64,000 nt of DNA from an uncultured Duncaniella sp. (GCA_910584825.1 CAJUCI010000009.1:33483-97482), one strand, 5' to 3'. Shown: positions 26,695-35,810, counted from the stretch's first letter. The notes: generated by a model from the sequence alone, not told the origin. Numbers and translations: made by a program.

Positions 26695-27411
26695 TTATTC
26701 TTGCTCAGTTTTTAAAGCGGTCATGATGCTGAAGCGGTTCATCTTCAGAGACTGGAGGTTGTCGAGGACATCGTGTACTACGTTGTAGGGGGTGTCCTTG
26801 TCAGCCTTAACGGCAATACCTTCGCCCTTCTTCATGGCTTTCTGAAGGTTGTCGTTACCTGAATTGTAGATGGCGCGCATCCAGATTTGAAACTCGTTGA
26901 GACGTTCCATGTCCTTGTTGTCGTTGATAGGTATACCAACGCCTTTCTGGGTCATGTCGGAGATGAACTTGTCCTGGTCGGTCTGCGACATTGAAAGGAA
27001 CTGGTGAAGGACTTGGAAGGGTACTCCAAACATATTGATTTTGGAGAAGGCTTCACGATCCTGTGCTGAAAGCTGAATGGCCTTAGAGGGATTCTGCTTG
27101 TTATAGAGCGTTACTGCTTCATCGAGGATGGTCTTGCGAAGAGCCTCAGATCCCCATGTGTCCTTGGTGTCGGCATCAGCGTCACCGGCAATGGAGATGA
27201 AGACTTTTCCTTCGGGGCTGACGAGTACCGAGGCCAGGTTGGCGGTGGGCACCTTCTGCTCCGACACAGAGGAGGGGGTAAGCACGGTTACCGGCTCCTT
27301 CTGCAGGAAGGTCGATGTCAACATGAAGAAAGTAAGCAAGAGCACAGTCACGTCACTCATCGCCGTCATGTCGATGAGGGTGCTTTTTCTCTTAATTTTT
27401 ACTTTTCCCAT
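26695..27411 (-). CDS. ExbD-family biopolymer transport protein
   Basis: 238 residues. N-terminal basic segment, then IDMTAMSDVTVLLLTFFMLTSTF, the single helix with its conserved Asp. The large periplasmic domain (about 45-238) again exceeds the E. coli size. It is paired with a second, diverged ExbD seven bases downstream, the two-ExbD arrangement typical of Bacteroidetes Ton systems. The two copies probably form a heterodimer within an ExbB pentamer, by analogy with known ExbBD structures. Confidence 0.9.
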   Translation of the reverse strand: MGKVKIKRKSTLIDMTAMSDVTVLLLTFFMLTSTFLQKEPVTVLTPSSVSEQKVPTANLASVLVSPEGKVFISIAGDADADTKDTWGSEALRKTILDEAVTLYNKQNPSKAIQLSAQDREAFSKINMFGVPFQVLHQFLSMSQTDQDKFISDMTQKGVGIPINDNKDMERLNEFQIWMRAIYNSGNDNLQKAMKKGEGIAVKADKDTPYNVVHDVLDNLQSLKMNRFSIMTALKTEQE

Positions 27412-27480
27412 ATTACGTTATCGGTTGAAGAGTGTTTGTTTAAAAGATTGTTGGTTATCTTCTTGATAAGTAATGTGGAA

Positions 27481-28302
27481 TTAGTGAGAAGCGGCAAATG
27501 TCTGCACGATTGAGAAACCGATCTCGTCGATGGCGTAGGTCAGGTTGTCAATTTTGTTGGTGTAGAAGTTGTAAGAGATAACAGCGAACGCACCGGTTGC
27601 GATACCGAAGGCGGTGTTGATAAGTGCCTCAGAGATACCGGTCGAGAGCTCGGTCGAGTCAGGAGCACCGGAAGCGGCGAGGGCCTGGAACGACTTGATC
27701 ATACCGATTACAGTACCGAGAAGGCCGACGAGAGTACCGAGAGTGGTGAGGGTAGCCACGATGGGGAGGTTCTGCTGGAGGGCAGGCATCTCGAGGGCGG
27801 TAGCCTCTTCAACTGTCTTCTGGAGGTTGGCAACCTTCTGCTCCTTGGTGAGGACGGTGTTCTTGTCCATCTCCTCGTAAGAGTTGAGAGCGGCAGCTAC
27901 GACAGCGGCAACTGAACCCTTCTGATTCTTGCAGAGGTTCTTGGCACCCTGGATATCGTTAGCGGCAAGGCACTTCTTAACGTTAGCGACAAACTTCTCG
28001 ATGGAGCCTTTGCCCTTAGCGGACGAGAGGGCGATCCAACGCTCTACTGAGAGGACAATCACAGTGAGGAAGAGGGTCTGAAGGATAGGCACGATGAAAC
28101 CACCCTTGTAGATTGTGCCCCAAAGGTCGATGGGGTGTCCCTCCTCGAAGTGCGACTCGTGGCCGAACCAGAAGATGAAGAGAAGAACTGCTACTACGAG
28201 GCATGCGAGGATTACCAGAAATGCATTCTTGATACCGGCAACATTGCTGCCTTCAGATTTCTTTGCAGCCGGCTTGGCTACGGTGGGCTTTTGAGCTTCC
28301 AT
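27481..28302 (-). CDS. exbB: ExbB/TolQ/MotA-family proton channel
   Basis: 273 residues with an Ala/Lys/Pro-rich cytoplasmic start and three main membrane segments (about 28-48, 72-92 and a long pair about 185-245). The ExbB signature LPIVATLTTLGTLVGLLGTVIGMIKSFQALA is near 180-210, and ALINTAFGIATGAFAVISYNFY follows. It forms the ion channel that drives TonB. The start ATG 28302 lies about 255 bases after the best promoter, implying a long leader. Confidence 0.93.
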   Translation of the reverse strand: MEAQKPTVAKPAAKKSEGSNVAGIKNAFLVILACLVVAVLLFIFWFGHESHFEEGHPIDLWGTIYKGGFIVPILQTLFLTVIVLSVERWIALSSAKGKGSIEKFVANVKKCLAANDIQGAKNLCKNQKGSVAAVVAAALNSYEEMDKNTVLTKEQKVANLQKTVEEATALEMPALQQNLPIVATLTTLGTLVGLLGTVIGMIKSFQALAASGAPDSTELSTGISEALINTAFGIATGAFAVISYNFYTNKIDNLTYAIDEIGFSIVQTFAASH

Positions 28303-28561
28303 AATTTGTTTTAACTGGTTTTGTTTTGGTTTATTAGTTTGAGATTATTAGTTTTGATGATTCTTGCTTGCTGCTGGCATCACCTCGCGGGAGTGTGCTT
28401 TTATGCGACAGTGCCGCTGGCTCGACTGAGCCGGCGCAATGGATTTTGTGGCTACGGGGCGGGGTGCGTCAGGTATGGCAATCGATTTTAAGGGTTACGA
28501 TTAAATATAGATTTTACACTTCAGCTCCACCCTATGCGGGGATAGAGCATAAAACGATATG
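28303..28561 (-). promoter_or_regulatory. Long untranslated leader of the exbB operon
   Basis: Between the likely transcription start (about 28556) and the exbB ATG no convincing gene is seen. The leader contains GC-rich hairpin segments, including GGCTC-AGTC-GAGCC near 28415-28430. A regulatory role is possible but I recognise no riboswitch family. Confidence 0.4.
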
Positions 28562-28593
28562 CAAATTTAAAATGAAATTTCGGTGTTTGCAAA
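28562..28593 (-). promoter_or_regulatory. Bacteroidales-type promoter of the exbB operon
   Basis: TTTG (28593-28590), a 20-base spacer and TAAATTTG (28569-28562) on the minus strand: a full match to both promoter elements. Confidence 0.7.
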
Positions 28594-28718
28594 CGTTTTA
28601 TCCCTTTTTTTAGGCCACATGCACTAATTTTCGTTAACACTATCGTGACAAATGTATATTTCACACCCTTTCTGCAATTTTCACTTAACAGATTAAAAAA
28701 TATTTAAAATATATTTAC

Positions 28719-28726
28719 TATCTTTG
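28719..28726 (+). promoter_or_regulatory. -7 box of the nqr operon
   Basis: TATCTTTG, 59 bases before the nqrA ATG. The region upstream is AT-rich but lacks a clear -33 TTTG. Together with 28562-28593 it makes the exbB/nqrA gap a divergent promoter region. Confidence 0.5.
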
Positions 28727-28784
28727 CCACTTCTAAGGTAAATACCTGACTATCTAACGGTACAATTATTTTTTTATCATCATA

Positions 28785-30125
28785 ATGAGAAGGACCATCA
28801 ACCTTAAAAAAGGGCTCAACATGCGCCTTGAGGGGTCGTTGTCAGTCACCGACGTGACCGCGACAGTCATGCCCGAGAGGATAGCCGTAGTCCCTGACGA
28901 TTTTCCCGGTTTCCTCCCCAAGCTCGACATCAAGGAGGGTGACACCGTAGGCATCGGAAGCCCCCTCATGCACGACAAAAACGACACCGAGGTGCGCCTC
29001 GTGTCGCCGGTAGCCGGCACAGTCGAGAGCGTGGTAAGAGGCCCGCGACGCAAGATTGAACGTGTAGTAATCATGACCTCCCCTACCCCTGACGCAGCTC
29101 GGCCGGCAGTCAAGCCCGAAATGACTGAAGCGTCAGTGCGTGCCGCGCTCAAGAGCTCGGGCCTATGGGCCATGATGCGCCGCCGCCCCTACGACATAAT
29201 CCCCCAGGCAGCCGACTCGCCCCGCGACATCTTTGTCACCGCTATGGACACTGCCCCACTCGCCTTGAACCTTGAAGAAATGACCAAGGGGATGGAGGCT
29301 TACATCGCCAAAGGCGTCGAGGCCCTGAAACTCCTGACAAAAGGCAATATATATATAGGTGTAGCCAAAGGCAGCGCGATGCCCGACGTCAAGGGCGCGG
29401 AGATTGTGGAATTTCCGATGCTCCACCCCGCCGGAAACGTGGGCGTGCAGATAGCCAACATCGCTCCCGTCAATAAAGGCGAGACCGTATGGGGGCTCGA
29501 CATCGTGACCCTCGCCAAGATAGGCCGGCTCATGACCGAAGGCACCGTTGACTACAGCGTCGAGGTGGCCATAACCGGCAGCGAGGTGGTAAGCCCCAAG
29601 GTCGTCAAGACCATACCCGGTGCACCCCTGGCATCACTGCTGAAGGACGATGTGAAGAATGACGGACGCCATCACCGCATCATCTCGGGCAACGTGCTCA
29701 CCGGCACCCCCGAGGGCGAGGAGGGCTACCTCCGTTACCCCTACCGTCAGGTCACAGTAATCCCCGAGGGGGACGACGCCGACGAGTTCATGGGATGGGC
29801 CTCGCTCAGCCCCTCCAAGATGAGCGAGAGCCGCTCGTTCTTCGGCAAGCTGCTGGGCAAGCGTTTCAGCCCCGACGCCCGTCTGCAGGGCGGACGCCGT
29901 GCCATGATTATGTCAGGCATATATGACGAATATGTGCCTATGGACATCCTTCCCGAATATCTCATCAAAGCCATCATCGCACGCGACATCGACCAGATGG
30001 AGGCCCTCGGCATCTACGAGGTTGCCCCCGAGGACTTTGCCCTGGCCGAGTATGCCGACCCGTCGAAGCTGGAGCTTCAGCGCATCGTGCGCGAGGGGCT
30101 TGACTATATGCGCAGCGAAGTATAA
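28785..30125 (+). CDS. nqrA: Na+-translocating NADH:quinone reductase subunit A
   Basis: 446-residue peripheral subunit at the cytoplasmic face of the Na+-NQR complex, which couples NADH oxidation and quinone reduction to sodium export. The N-terminus TINLKKGLNMRLEG matches the NqrA start pattern. Other family segments are IGSPLMHDKNDTEVRLVSPVAGTV and the C-terminal RDIDQMEALGIYEVAPEDFALAEYADPSK (split here only in description). It heads six contiguous nqr genes in the canonical A-F order. ATG 28785 agrees with the family start. Confidence 0.95.
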   Translation: MRRTINLKKGLNMRLEGSLSVTDVTATVMPERIAVVPDDFPGFLPKLDIKEGDTVGIGSPLMHDKNDTEVRLVSPVAGTVESVVRGPRRKIERVVIMTSPTPDAARPAVKPEMTEASVRAALKSSGLWAMMRRRPYDIIPQAADSPRDIFVTAMDTAPLALNLEEMTKGMEAYIAKGVEALKLLTKGNIYIGVAKGSAMPDVKGAEIVEFPMLHPAGNVGVQIANIAPVNKGETVWGLDIVTLAKIGRLMTEGTVDYSVEVAITGSEVVSPKVVKTIPGAPLASLLKDDVKNDGRHHRIISGNVLTGTPEGEEGYLRYPYRQVTVIPEGDDADEFMGWASLSPSKMSESRSFFGKLLGKRFSPDARLQGGRRAMIMSGIYDEYVPMDILPEYLIKAIIARDIDQMEALGIYEVAPEDFALAEYADPSKLELQRIVREGLDYMRSEV

Positions 30126-30157
30126 CACCTATGGTCTAAAAAAGTCTACAAATATAT

Positions 30158-31369
30158 ATGAAAGCATTAAGAAATTATCTTAACCGCATAAAGCCCAACT
30201 TCGAGCCGGGCGGCAAGCTGCAGAGCCTGCAGAGCGTGTTTGACGGATTCGAGACCTTTCTCTACACCCCCAACACCACCTCGCGCTCGGGCGTGAACGT
30301 GCATGACAGCCTCGACTCCAAGCGCATCATGATTATCGTGGTGCTCGCGCTGATGCCCTGTCTGCTCTTCGGCATGTATAACACGGGCTATCAGAACTGG
30401 CTTGCGGCCGGAGCCACCGAGTTTCCCTTCTGGCAGCTGATGGCCTACGGCTTCCTGGCCGTAATCCCCCGCATACTTGTGGCCTACGTCGTGGGTCTCG
30501 GCATCGAGTTTGCCGTGGCTCAGTGGCGTCACGAGGAGATTCAGGAGGGATTTCTCGTGACGGGCATCCTGATTCCGCTCATATGCCCCGTCGAGACCCC
30601 GCTGTGGATGCTCGCCGTGGCCACGGCATTCTCAGTCATATTCGTCAAGGAGGTGTTCGGCGGTACGGGCTACAACGTGTTCAACGTCGCCCTCGTCACC
30701 CGCGCCTTCCTCTTCTTCGCCTACCCCGCCCAAATGAGCGGCGACAAGGTGTTCGTTAGCTCGCGCTCTATCCTCGGCCTCGGCCATGACCTGCCCGACG
30801 GGTTCACCGGCGCGACCCCCCTCGGCCAGATTGCCTCGTTCGCGGGCGACAAGCTCGAGCTCCTCAACCTGCGCGGCGATGTCATCTCCACCTGGGATGC
30901 ATTCCTCGGACTCATCCCCGGCTCGTTTGGCGAGACCTCGACACTCTGCATCATCATCGGAGCCGCGCTCCTGCTCATCACCGGCATCGCATCGTGGCGC
31001 ATCATGCTCAGCGTGGTCGTCGGCGGTCTGCTCATGGGCTGGATAGCCAATGTGTTCCAGACACCCACCTATCCCGCATCGTTCCTCTCGCCGATTGACC
31101 AGCTGCTGTTCGGCGGATTTGCCTTCGCTGCCGTCTTCATGGCCACCGACCCCGTCACAGCCGCACGCACGGGCGCAGGCAAATACATCTACGGCCTGCT
31201 CGTCGGTGTCGTTGCAGTGCTCATCCGCACCTACAACAACGGCTATCCCGAAGGCGCGATGCTCGCCGTGCTCCTGGCCAACGCCCTCGCCCCGCTTATC
31301 GATTACTGCGTGGTGCAGGCCAACGTATCGCGCCGCATGCGCCGTCTGCGTCAGCGCGCCGAGGCTTAA
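30158..31369 (+). CDS. nqrB: Na+-translocating NADH:quinone reductase subunit B
   Basis: 403-residue integral membrane subunit with about ten helices, a channel and quinone/flavin-bearing component of Na+-NQR. The covalent FMN acceptor is probably Thr220 in DGFTGATPL, matching the SGAT-type flavinylation motif. GGTGYNVFNVALVTRAFLFFAYP and the C-terminal EGAMLAVLLANALAPLIDY are family-typical. It begins 32 bases after nqrA. Confidence 0.95.
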   Translation: MKALRNYLNRIKPNFEPGGKLQSLQSVFDGFETFLYTPNTTSRSGVNVHDSLDSKRIMIIVVLALMPCLLFGMYNTGYQNWLAAGATEFPFWQLMAYGFLAVIPRILVAYVVGLGIEFAVAQWRHEEIQEGFLVTGILIPLICPVETPLWMLAVATAFSVIFVKEVFGGTGYNVFNVALVTRAFLFFAYPAQMSGDKVFVSSRSILGLGHDLPDGFTGATPLGQIASFAGDKLELLNLRGDVISTWDAFLGLIPGSFGETSTLCIIIGAALLLITGIASWRIMLSVVVGGLLMGWIANVFQTPTYPASFLSPIDQLLFGGFAFAAVFMATDPVTAARTGAGKYIYGLLVGVVAVLIRTYNNGYPEGAMLAVLLANALAPLIDYCVVQANVSRRMRRLRQRAEA

Positions 31370-31400
31370 CCGACAATTTCATATATAATACATATATAAT

Positions 31401-32105
31401 ATGAATAAGCAAAGCAACACTTATACTATCATCTACATCATCGTGCTCGTAGTGCTCGTAGGCACCGCTCTCGCAGCTACATCGCTCGCGCTGAAGGACC
31501 GCCAGCAGGAGAATATCGACGCCGACAAGATGAACCAGATACTGGCCGCCGCGCTCATCACCCCCGCCGAGGGGCAGACCGTGAGCGACTTCAACCGCTA
31601 TATCACACGTCAGATGGTGGTGGACGCCCAGGGCAAGGAGCTCGAGGGCATCAACGCCTTTGACGTCAACGTGGCCGCCCAGAGCAAACTTCCCGCCGAC
31701 CGTCGCGAACTGCCGGTGTATGTATGCTCGACCGACAACGGCGACAAGTATATCCTCCCCGTCTACGGCGCAGGCCTCTGGGGCCCGATATGGGGCTATG
31801 TGGCCTTTGACGCCGACGGCTCGACAATCTATGGCGCGTACTTCGCCCATCAGGGCGAGACCCCGGGACTCGGCGCGGAGATTGAGAAACCCGCATTCTC
31901 CGACCAGTTCAAGGGCAAACAGGTAATCAAGGACGGACGCTTCCGCCCCATCGCCGTGGTCAAGGCCGGTCAGCTCCCGATCGACGGCGAGGACTATGTG
32001 GACGGCATCTCGGGCGGCACCATCACATCCAAGGGTGTCGGCTCGATGCTCGACAACTGCCTCGTGCCCTACCGCAAGTTCCTCCAGTCACTCTCTGAAA
32101 AGTAA
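31401..32105 (+). CDS. nqrC: Na+-translocating NADH:quinone reductase subunit C
   Basis: 234 residues: one N-terminal membrane helix (about 10-30) and a periplasmic FMN-binding domain. The flavinylation motif is SGGTITS (204-210), with Thr209 as the expected covalent FMN site. A separate FMN transferase (ApbE) would be required and is not in this window. GLWGPIWGYVAFDADG and HQGETPGLGAEI are conserved family segments. Confidence 0.94.
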   Translation: MNKQSNTYTIIYIIVLVVLVGTALAATSLALKDRQQENIDADKMNQILAAALITPAEGQTVSDFNRYITRQMVVDAQGKELEGINAFDVNVAAQSKLPADRRELPVYVCSTDNGDKYILPVYGAGLWGPIWGYVAFDADGSTIYGAYFAHQGETPGLGAEIEKPAFSDQFKGKQVIKDGRFRPIAVVKAGQLPIDGEDYVDGISGGTITSKGVGSMLDNCLVPYRKFLQSLSEK

Positions 32106-32128
32106 TATGCCCCTAATCATATCAAGTC

Positions 32129-32755
32129 ATGGCTGAAAAAATCAAAAATACCGACGTACTCTTCAACCCCCTGTCGAAGAACAATCCCGTCGTCGTGCAG
32201 GTGCTCGGCATCTGCTCGGTTCTCGCCGTTACCGCCAAGCTGGAGCCTGCTATAGTGATGGGCATTTCGGTGATAGCGGTGCTGGCGTTTGCCAACGTCA
32301 TCATATCGCTCATCCGCAACACCATCCCCACCAACATCCGCATCATCGTGCAGCTCGTGGTGGTGGCCGGACTCGTGGTCATCGTCGACCAGGTGCTCAA
32401 GGCATATGCCTACAGCGCGTCCAAGCAGCTGTCGGTGTTCATCGGACTCATCATCACCAACTGTATCCTCATGGGCCGTCTCGAGGCCTTCGCTATGGGC
32501 AACAAACCCTGGCCTGCGTTCCTCGACGGTGTGGGCAACGGCCTCGGCTATGCCATCATACTCGTCATCGTAGGCTTCTTCCGCGAGCTCCTCGGCTCGG
32601 GCACACTCCTGGGCTATCAGATTATACCCCAGTGGTGCTACGATAACGGATATGTCAACAACGGCCTCATGATACTCCCCCCGATGGCACTCATCGTGGT
32701 GGCGTGCATCATATGGGTGCAGCGAAGCATCAACAAAGACCTCCAGGAGGACTGA
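32129..32755 (+). CDS. nqrD: Na+-translocating NADH:quinone reductase subunit D
   Basis: 208-residue membrane protein with six helices. The family motif NPVVVQVLGICSVLAVT is near the N-terminus and TNCILMGRLEAFAMGNKPWPA in the middle; the Cys residues in these half-helices are those thought to hold an intramembrane iron centre with NqrE. It ends in the basic, charged IWVQRSINKDLQED. Confidence 0.95.
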   Translation: MAEKIKNTDVLFNPLSKNNPVVVQVLGICSVLAVTAKLEPAIVMGISVIAVLAFANVIISLIRNTIPTNIRIIVQLVVVAGLVVIVDQVLKAYAYSASKQLSVFIGLIITNCILMGRLEAFAMGNKPWPAFLDGVGNGLGYAIILVIVGFFRELLGSGTLLGYQIIPQWCYDNGYVNNGLMILPPMALIVVACIIWVQRSINKDLQED

Positions 32756-32790
32756 CCCATTCACCATCCAATAGCAACTGAAACGATAGT

Positions 32791-33408
32791 ATGGAAAATC
32801 TCAACATATTCATCCGGTCGATTTTTGTCGACAACATGATATTTGCCTACTTCCTCGGCATGTGCTCGTTCATAGCCGTGTCAAAGAACGTGAAGACCGC
32901 CTTCGGTCTGGGCATAGCTGTCACCTTCATGCTGGTGGTGACCCTCCCGGTCAACTATCTTCTCGAGAACTACGTGCTGCGCCCCGGCGCGCTGAGCTGG
33001 CTCGGCGAGGAGTATGCCGCGGTCGACCTCAGCTTCCTCTCGCTCATCATGTTCATCGCCGTCATCGCCTCGATGACCCAGCTTGTGGAGATGGCTGTCG
33101 AGAAGTACAGCCCCTCGCTCTACTCGTCGCTCGGCATCTTCCTCCCCCTCATCGCCGTAAACTGCGCCATCCTCGGCGGCTCGCTGTTCATGCAGCAGCG
33201 TGACTTCCCGAGCATATGGACAGCTGTATGTGCCGGTGGCGGATGGGGTCTCGGCTGGCTGCTGGCCATCACAGCCATCGCAGCCATACGCGAGCGTCTC
33301 GCCGTCTACTCCAACATCCCCAAGCCCCTGCGCGGCGTGGGCATAACCTTCATTCTCACGGCCCTGATGGGTATAGCATTCATGAGCTTCCTCGGCATCA
33401 AGATATAA
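32791..33408 (+). CDS. nqrE: Na+-translocating NADH:quinone reductase subunit E
   Basis: 205-residue membrane protein with six helices, a pseudo-symmetric partner of NqrD. The family segments DNMIFAYFLGMCSFIAVSKNV and LPLIAVNCAILGGSLFM hold the conserved intramembrane Cys residues. It follows nqrD after 35 bases. Confidence 0.95.
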   Translation: MENLNIFIRSIFVDNMIFAYFLGMCSFIAVSKNVKTAFGLGIAVTFMLVVTLPVNYLLENYVLRPGALSWLGEEYAAVDLSFLSLIMFIAVIASMTQLVEMAVEKYSPSLYSSLGIFLPLIAVNCAILGGSLFMQQRDFPSIWTAVCAGGGWGLGWLLAITAIAAIRERLAVYSNIPKPLRGVGITFILTALMGIAFMSFLGIKI

Positions 33409-33456
33409 TCCGACCCGGCAAAGCTCAATAATACTACATTAAAAATTCCAACCAAC

Positions 33457-34722
33457 ATGCTAACGATACTGACAGGCGTATGCATATTTCTGATTATCAC
33501 CCTTCTGCTGGTAATCATCCTGCTCATCGCCAAGAAATATCTCGTACATTCGGGCAAGGTGAAAATCACCATCAACAACGACACCGTCCTCGAGGCTGAC
33601 TCAGGCAAGACCCTCCTCTCCACGTTTGCCGACCACAACATCTTCCTTTCATCAGCCTGCGGCGGCAAGGGCAGTTGCGGCCAGTGCAAGTGCCAGGTGT
33701 TCACCGGCGGAGGCGACATCCTCCCCACCGAGAAGGTGCACTTCTCACGCAAGCAGCAGCAGGACCACTGGCGTCTCGGATGCCAGGTGAAGGTCAAGGA
33801 GGACTGCTCGGTAGGCATCCCCGCATCGGCTCTCGACGTCAAGGAGTGGGAGTGCGAGGTAATCTCCAACAAGAATGTCGCAACGTTCATCAAGGAGTTC
33901 ATCGTGGCTCTCCCCAAGGGTGCCCACATGGACTTCATCCCCGGCTCCTATGCCCAGATTAAGATTCCGACCTACGAGATGGACTATGACAAGGACATCG
34001 ACAAGTCGCTCATCGGTGACGAATATCTCCCGGCCTGGGAGAAGTTCGGCCTCTTCGGCCTCAAGTGCCGCAACACCGAGACCACCGTGCGTGCCTACTC
34101 GATGGCCAACTATCCCGAGGAGGGCGACCGCATCATGCTCACCGTGCGTATCGCCACCCCGCCCTTCAAGCCGAAACCCCAGGTGGGATTCATGGACGTG
34201 ATGCCCGGCATCGCCTCGAGCTACATCTTCACACTCAAACCCGGCGACAAGGTAATCATGTCAGGCCCCTACGGCGACTTCCACCCCATCGTCGACTCCA
34301 AGGCCGAGATGATGTGGATTGGAGGCGGCGCGGGTATGGCACCTCTGCGCGCCCAGATTATGTGGCTCACCAAGACCCTCCACACCACCGACCGCGTCAT
34401 GAACTACTTCTACGGCGCACGCGCACTCAACGAGGTGTTCTATCTTGACGACTTCCTCCAGCTCGAAAAGGAGTTCCCCAACTTCAAGTTCCATCTCGCG
34501 CTCGACCGTCCCGACCCCGCAGCCGACGCAGCCGGAGTGAAGTACACCGCCGGATTCGTTCATCAGGTAATCTATGAGACATACCTCAAGAACCATCCCG
34601 ACCCCGAGGATATCGAATACTACATGTGCGGCCCCGGCCCGATGAGCGCGGCTGTCAACAAGATGCTCGACGACCTCGGCGTAGACCCCACCTCGGTACA
34701 CTACGACAACTTCGGAGGCTAA
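33457..34722 (+). CDS. nqrF: Na+-translocating NADH:quinone reductase subunit F (NADH dehydrogenase)
   Basis: 421 residues. The N-terminal helix (about 5-27) is followed by a 2Fe-2S ferredoxin domain with Cys68, Cys74, Cys77 and Cys109 (ACGGKGSCGQCKC and WRLGC). Next come an FAD domain with RAYSMANYP and an NADH domain with IGGGAGMAPLRAQI and YMCGPGPM. It is the electron entry point of Na+-NQR. The last residues, SVHYDNFGG, are the usual end. Transcription probably stops in inverted-repeat copy B downstream. Confidence 0.96.
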   Translation: MLTILTGVCIFLIITLLLVIILLIAKKYLVHSGKVKITINNDTVLEADSGKTLLSTFADHNIFLSSACGGKGSCGQCKCQVFTGGGDILPTEKVHFSRKQQQDHWRLGCQVKVKEDCSVGIPASALDVKEWECEVISNKNVATFIKEFIVALPKGAHMDFIPGSYAQIKIPTYEMDYDKDIDKSLIGDEYLPAWEKFGLFGLKCRNTETTVRAYSMANYPEEGDRIMLTVRIATPPFKPKPQVGFMDVMPGIASSYIFTLKPGDKVIMSGPYGDFHPIVDSKAEMMWIGGGAGMAPLRAQIMWLTKTLHTTDRVMNYFYGARALNEVFYLDDFLQLEKEFPNFKFHLALDRPDPAADAAGVKYTAGFVHQVIYETYLKNHPDPEDIEYYMCGPGPMSAAVNKMLDDLGVDPTSVHYDNFGG

Positions 34723-34759
34723 TCCCCCTGACAGTTCTACAATATTGTCCCGTATCTGA

Positions 34760-34925
34760 ATTCAAGAAGGGGACATAAGGACATAAGAGCCAAAAGCGAC
34801 ATAAGTCTTTAAATAAGTCACAGACTTGTCAAGAATTTAAATTTTTAATTTTTAATTTTAAATTCTTAATTTTAAAAGACTTATGTCGCTTTTGGCTCTT
34901 ATGTCCTTATGTCCCCTACTTGAAT
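34760..34925. repeat. Long intergenic inverted repeat, copy B
   Basis: Arms 34760-34812 and 34872-34925 match as inverted copies over about 53 bases with one or two mismatches. The AT-rich loop is nearly the same as in copy A. It sits between convergent nqrF and the acetyltransferase gene. The arm centre is GAGCC/GGCTC, unlike copies A, C and D, yet both arms agree. Confidence 0.8.
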
Positions 34926-34956
34926 TTCACCGCAAGCACATCCCAACCCTACGGAG

Positions 34957-35481
34957 CTACAGTATAAGCTCCATGTCGGTCACATCGAGATAGCGGCCGA
35001 ACTTATAGCCCACCTCCTTGAACTCTGATACCGTCCTGAACCCCAGCGACTCGTGAAATCTCAGGCTCCCGTCATTCTCATGTGTGATACACGCTATCAG
35101 CGCATGGCAGTCAGTGAGGCGACACGCCTCAATTAGACTCAGCATCAGCCGTCGGCCAACGCCACGCGACGTCATCCCGTGGCGCAGATATATCGTGGTC
35201 TCAAGCGTTCGGTTATACGCAGGTCGCGCCTTCCACGGATGCACGTAGGCATACCCCGCAAGCCCCTCAGCCGACTCGGCCACAAAACACGGATGCTCCG
35301 CGGCAATCTCCTCAAGCCTCACACACATCTCGGAGGCCGAGGGGGCTATGTGCTCAAACGACACCGTTGTCTGCTCGACATAATACTTATATATCTCCGA
35401 CACTGCCGGAGCTATCGCTGCGACACCCGCCACAGTCACACGGCGGATTACTACATCACTATTTCCACTACAATTGTTCAT
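34957..35481 (-). CDS. GNAT-family N-acetyltransferase
   Basis: 174 residues of the phosphinothricin/methionine-sulfoximine acetyltransferase-like GNAT branch. The acetyl-CoA loop is GMTSRGVGRRLM (motif A). YAYVHPWKARPAYNRTLETTIYL precedes it and FHESLGFRTVSEFKEVGYKFGRYLD follows, both typical of this branch. The real substrate could be another small amine or amino acid. The ATG is only five bases after a TAATTTTG box, so the mRNA may be leaderless. Confidence 0.88.
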   Translation of the reverse strand: MNNCSGNSDVVIRRVTVAGVAAIAPAVSEIYKYYVEQTTVSFEHIAPSASEMCVRLEEIAAEHPCFVAESAEGLAGYAYVHPWKARPAYNRTLETTIYLRHGMTSRGVGRRLMLSLIEACRLTDCHALIACITHENDGSLRFHESLGFRTVSEFKEVGYKFGRYLDVTDMELIL

Positions 35482-35485
35482 GCCG

Positions 35486-35493
35486 CAAAATTA
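35486..35493 (-). promoter_or_regulatory. -7 box directly before the acetyltransferase start codon
   Basis: TAATTTTG on the minus strand ends five bases before the ATG. No -33 TTTG is evident at normal spacing. Confidence 0.45.
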
Positions 35494-35594
35494 CTGCTTA
35501 TAGCCCGTATAAATGCACATTTCCCCGCGTTTTTTAACATCCTCAATCACAACTTACGGCACCCCGGCATTGTTATCCTTAAAAACACACAGCC

Positions 35595-35810
35595 ATGACT
35601 CCACTCGACACTCACGACCTGCTAATGTGGATAGCGATAATATGCCTCGTCATACTCGCGGCCACCACCGGCATGTACCTCAACCGGTTTTTCATCCACC
35701 GCGCCCATCGACGCGCACTCGACGAGCTGCACCGCAAGGCCGCTCAGAACATTGACCTGAGTATCTCGAGCGAGCGCAAGCCCGAGAGCGAGGTGACATG
35801 CAAACTGTAA
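35595..35810 (+). CDS. Small single-span membrane protein, unknown function
   Basis: 71 residues: membrane helix about 9-30 (LLMWIAIICLVILAATTGMYL), then a basic, charged cytoplasmic tail. Codon use (GAC, CTC, GCC, CGC) is like that of neighbouring genes, which favours a real gene. Its last 67 bases overlap the 3' end of recO on the other strand. I know no function. A chance ORF opposite recO is the alternative, but most of the ORF lies outside recO. Confidence 0.6.
   Translation: MTPLDTHDLLMWIAIICLVILAATTGMYLNRFFIHRAHRRALDELHRKAAQNIDLSISSERKPESEVTCKL

Noticed and set aside
28368..28613. 81-codon ORF in the exbB leader region
   Set aside because: Plus-strand frame through the promoter of the opposite operon, with atypical codon use and no homology that I recognise.
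32117..32767. 216-codon ORF opposite nqrD
   Set aside because: It lies wholly over nqrD, which is certain; the product is His/Asp/Glu-rich shadow sequence.
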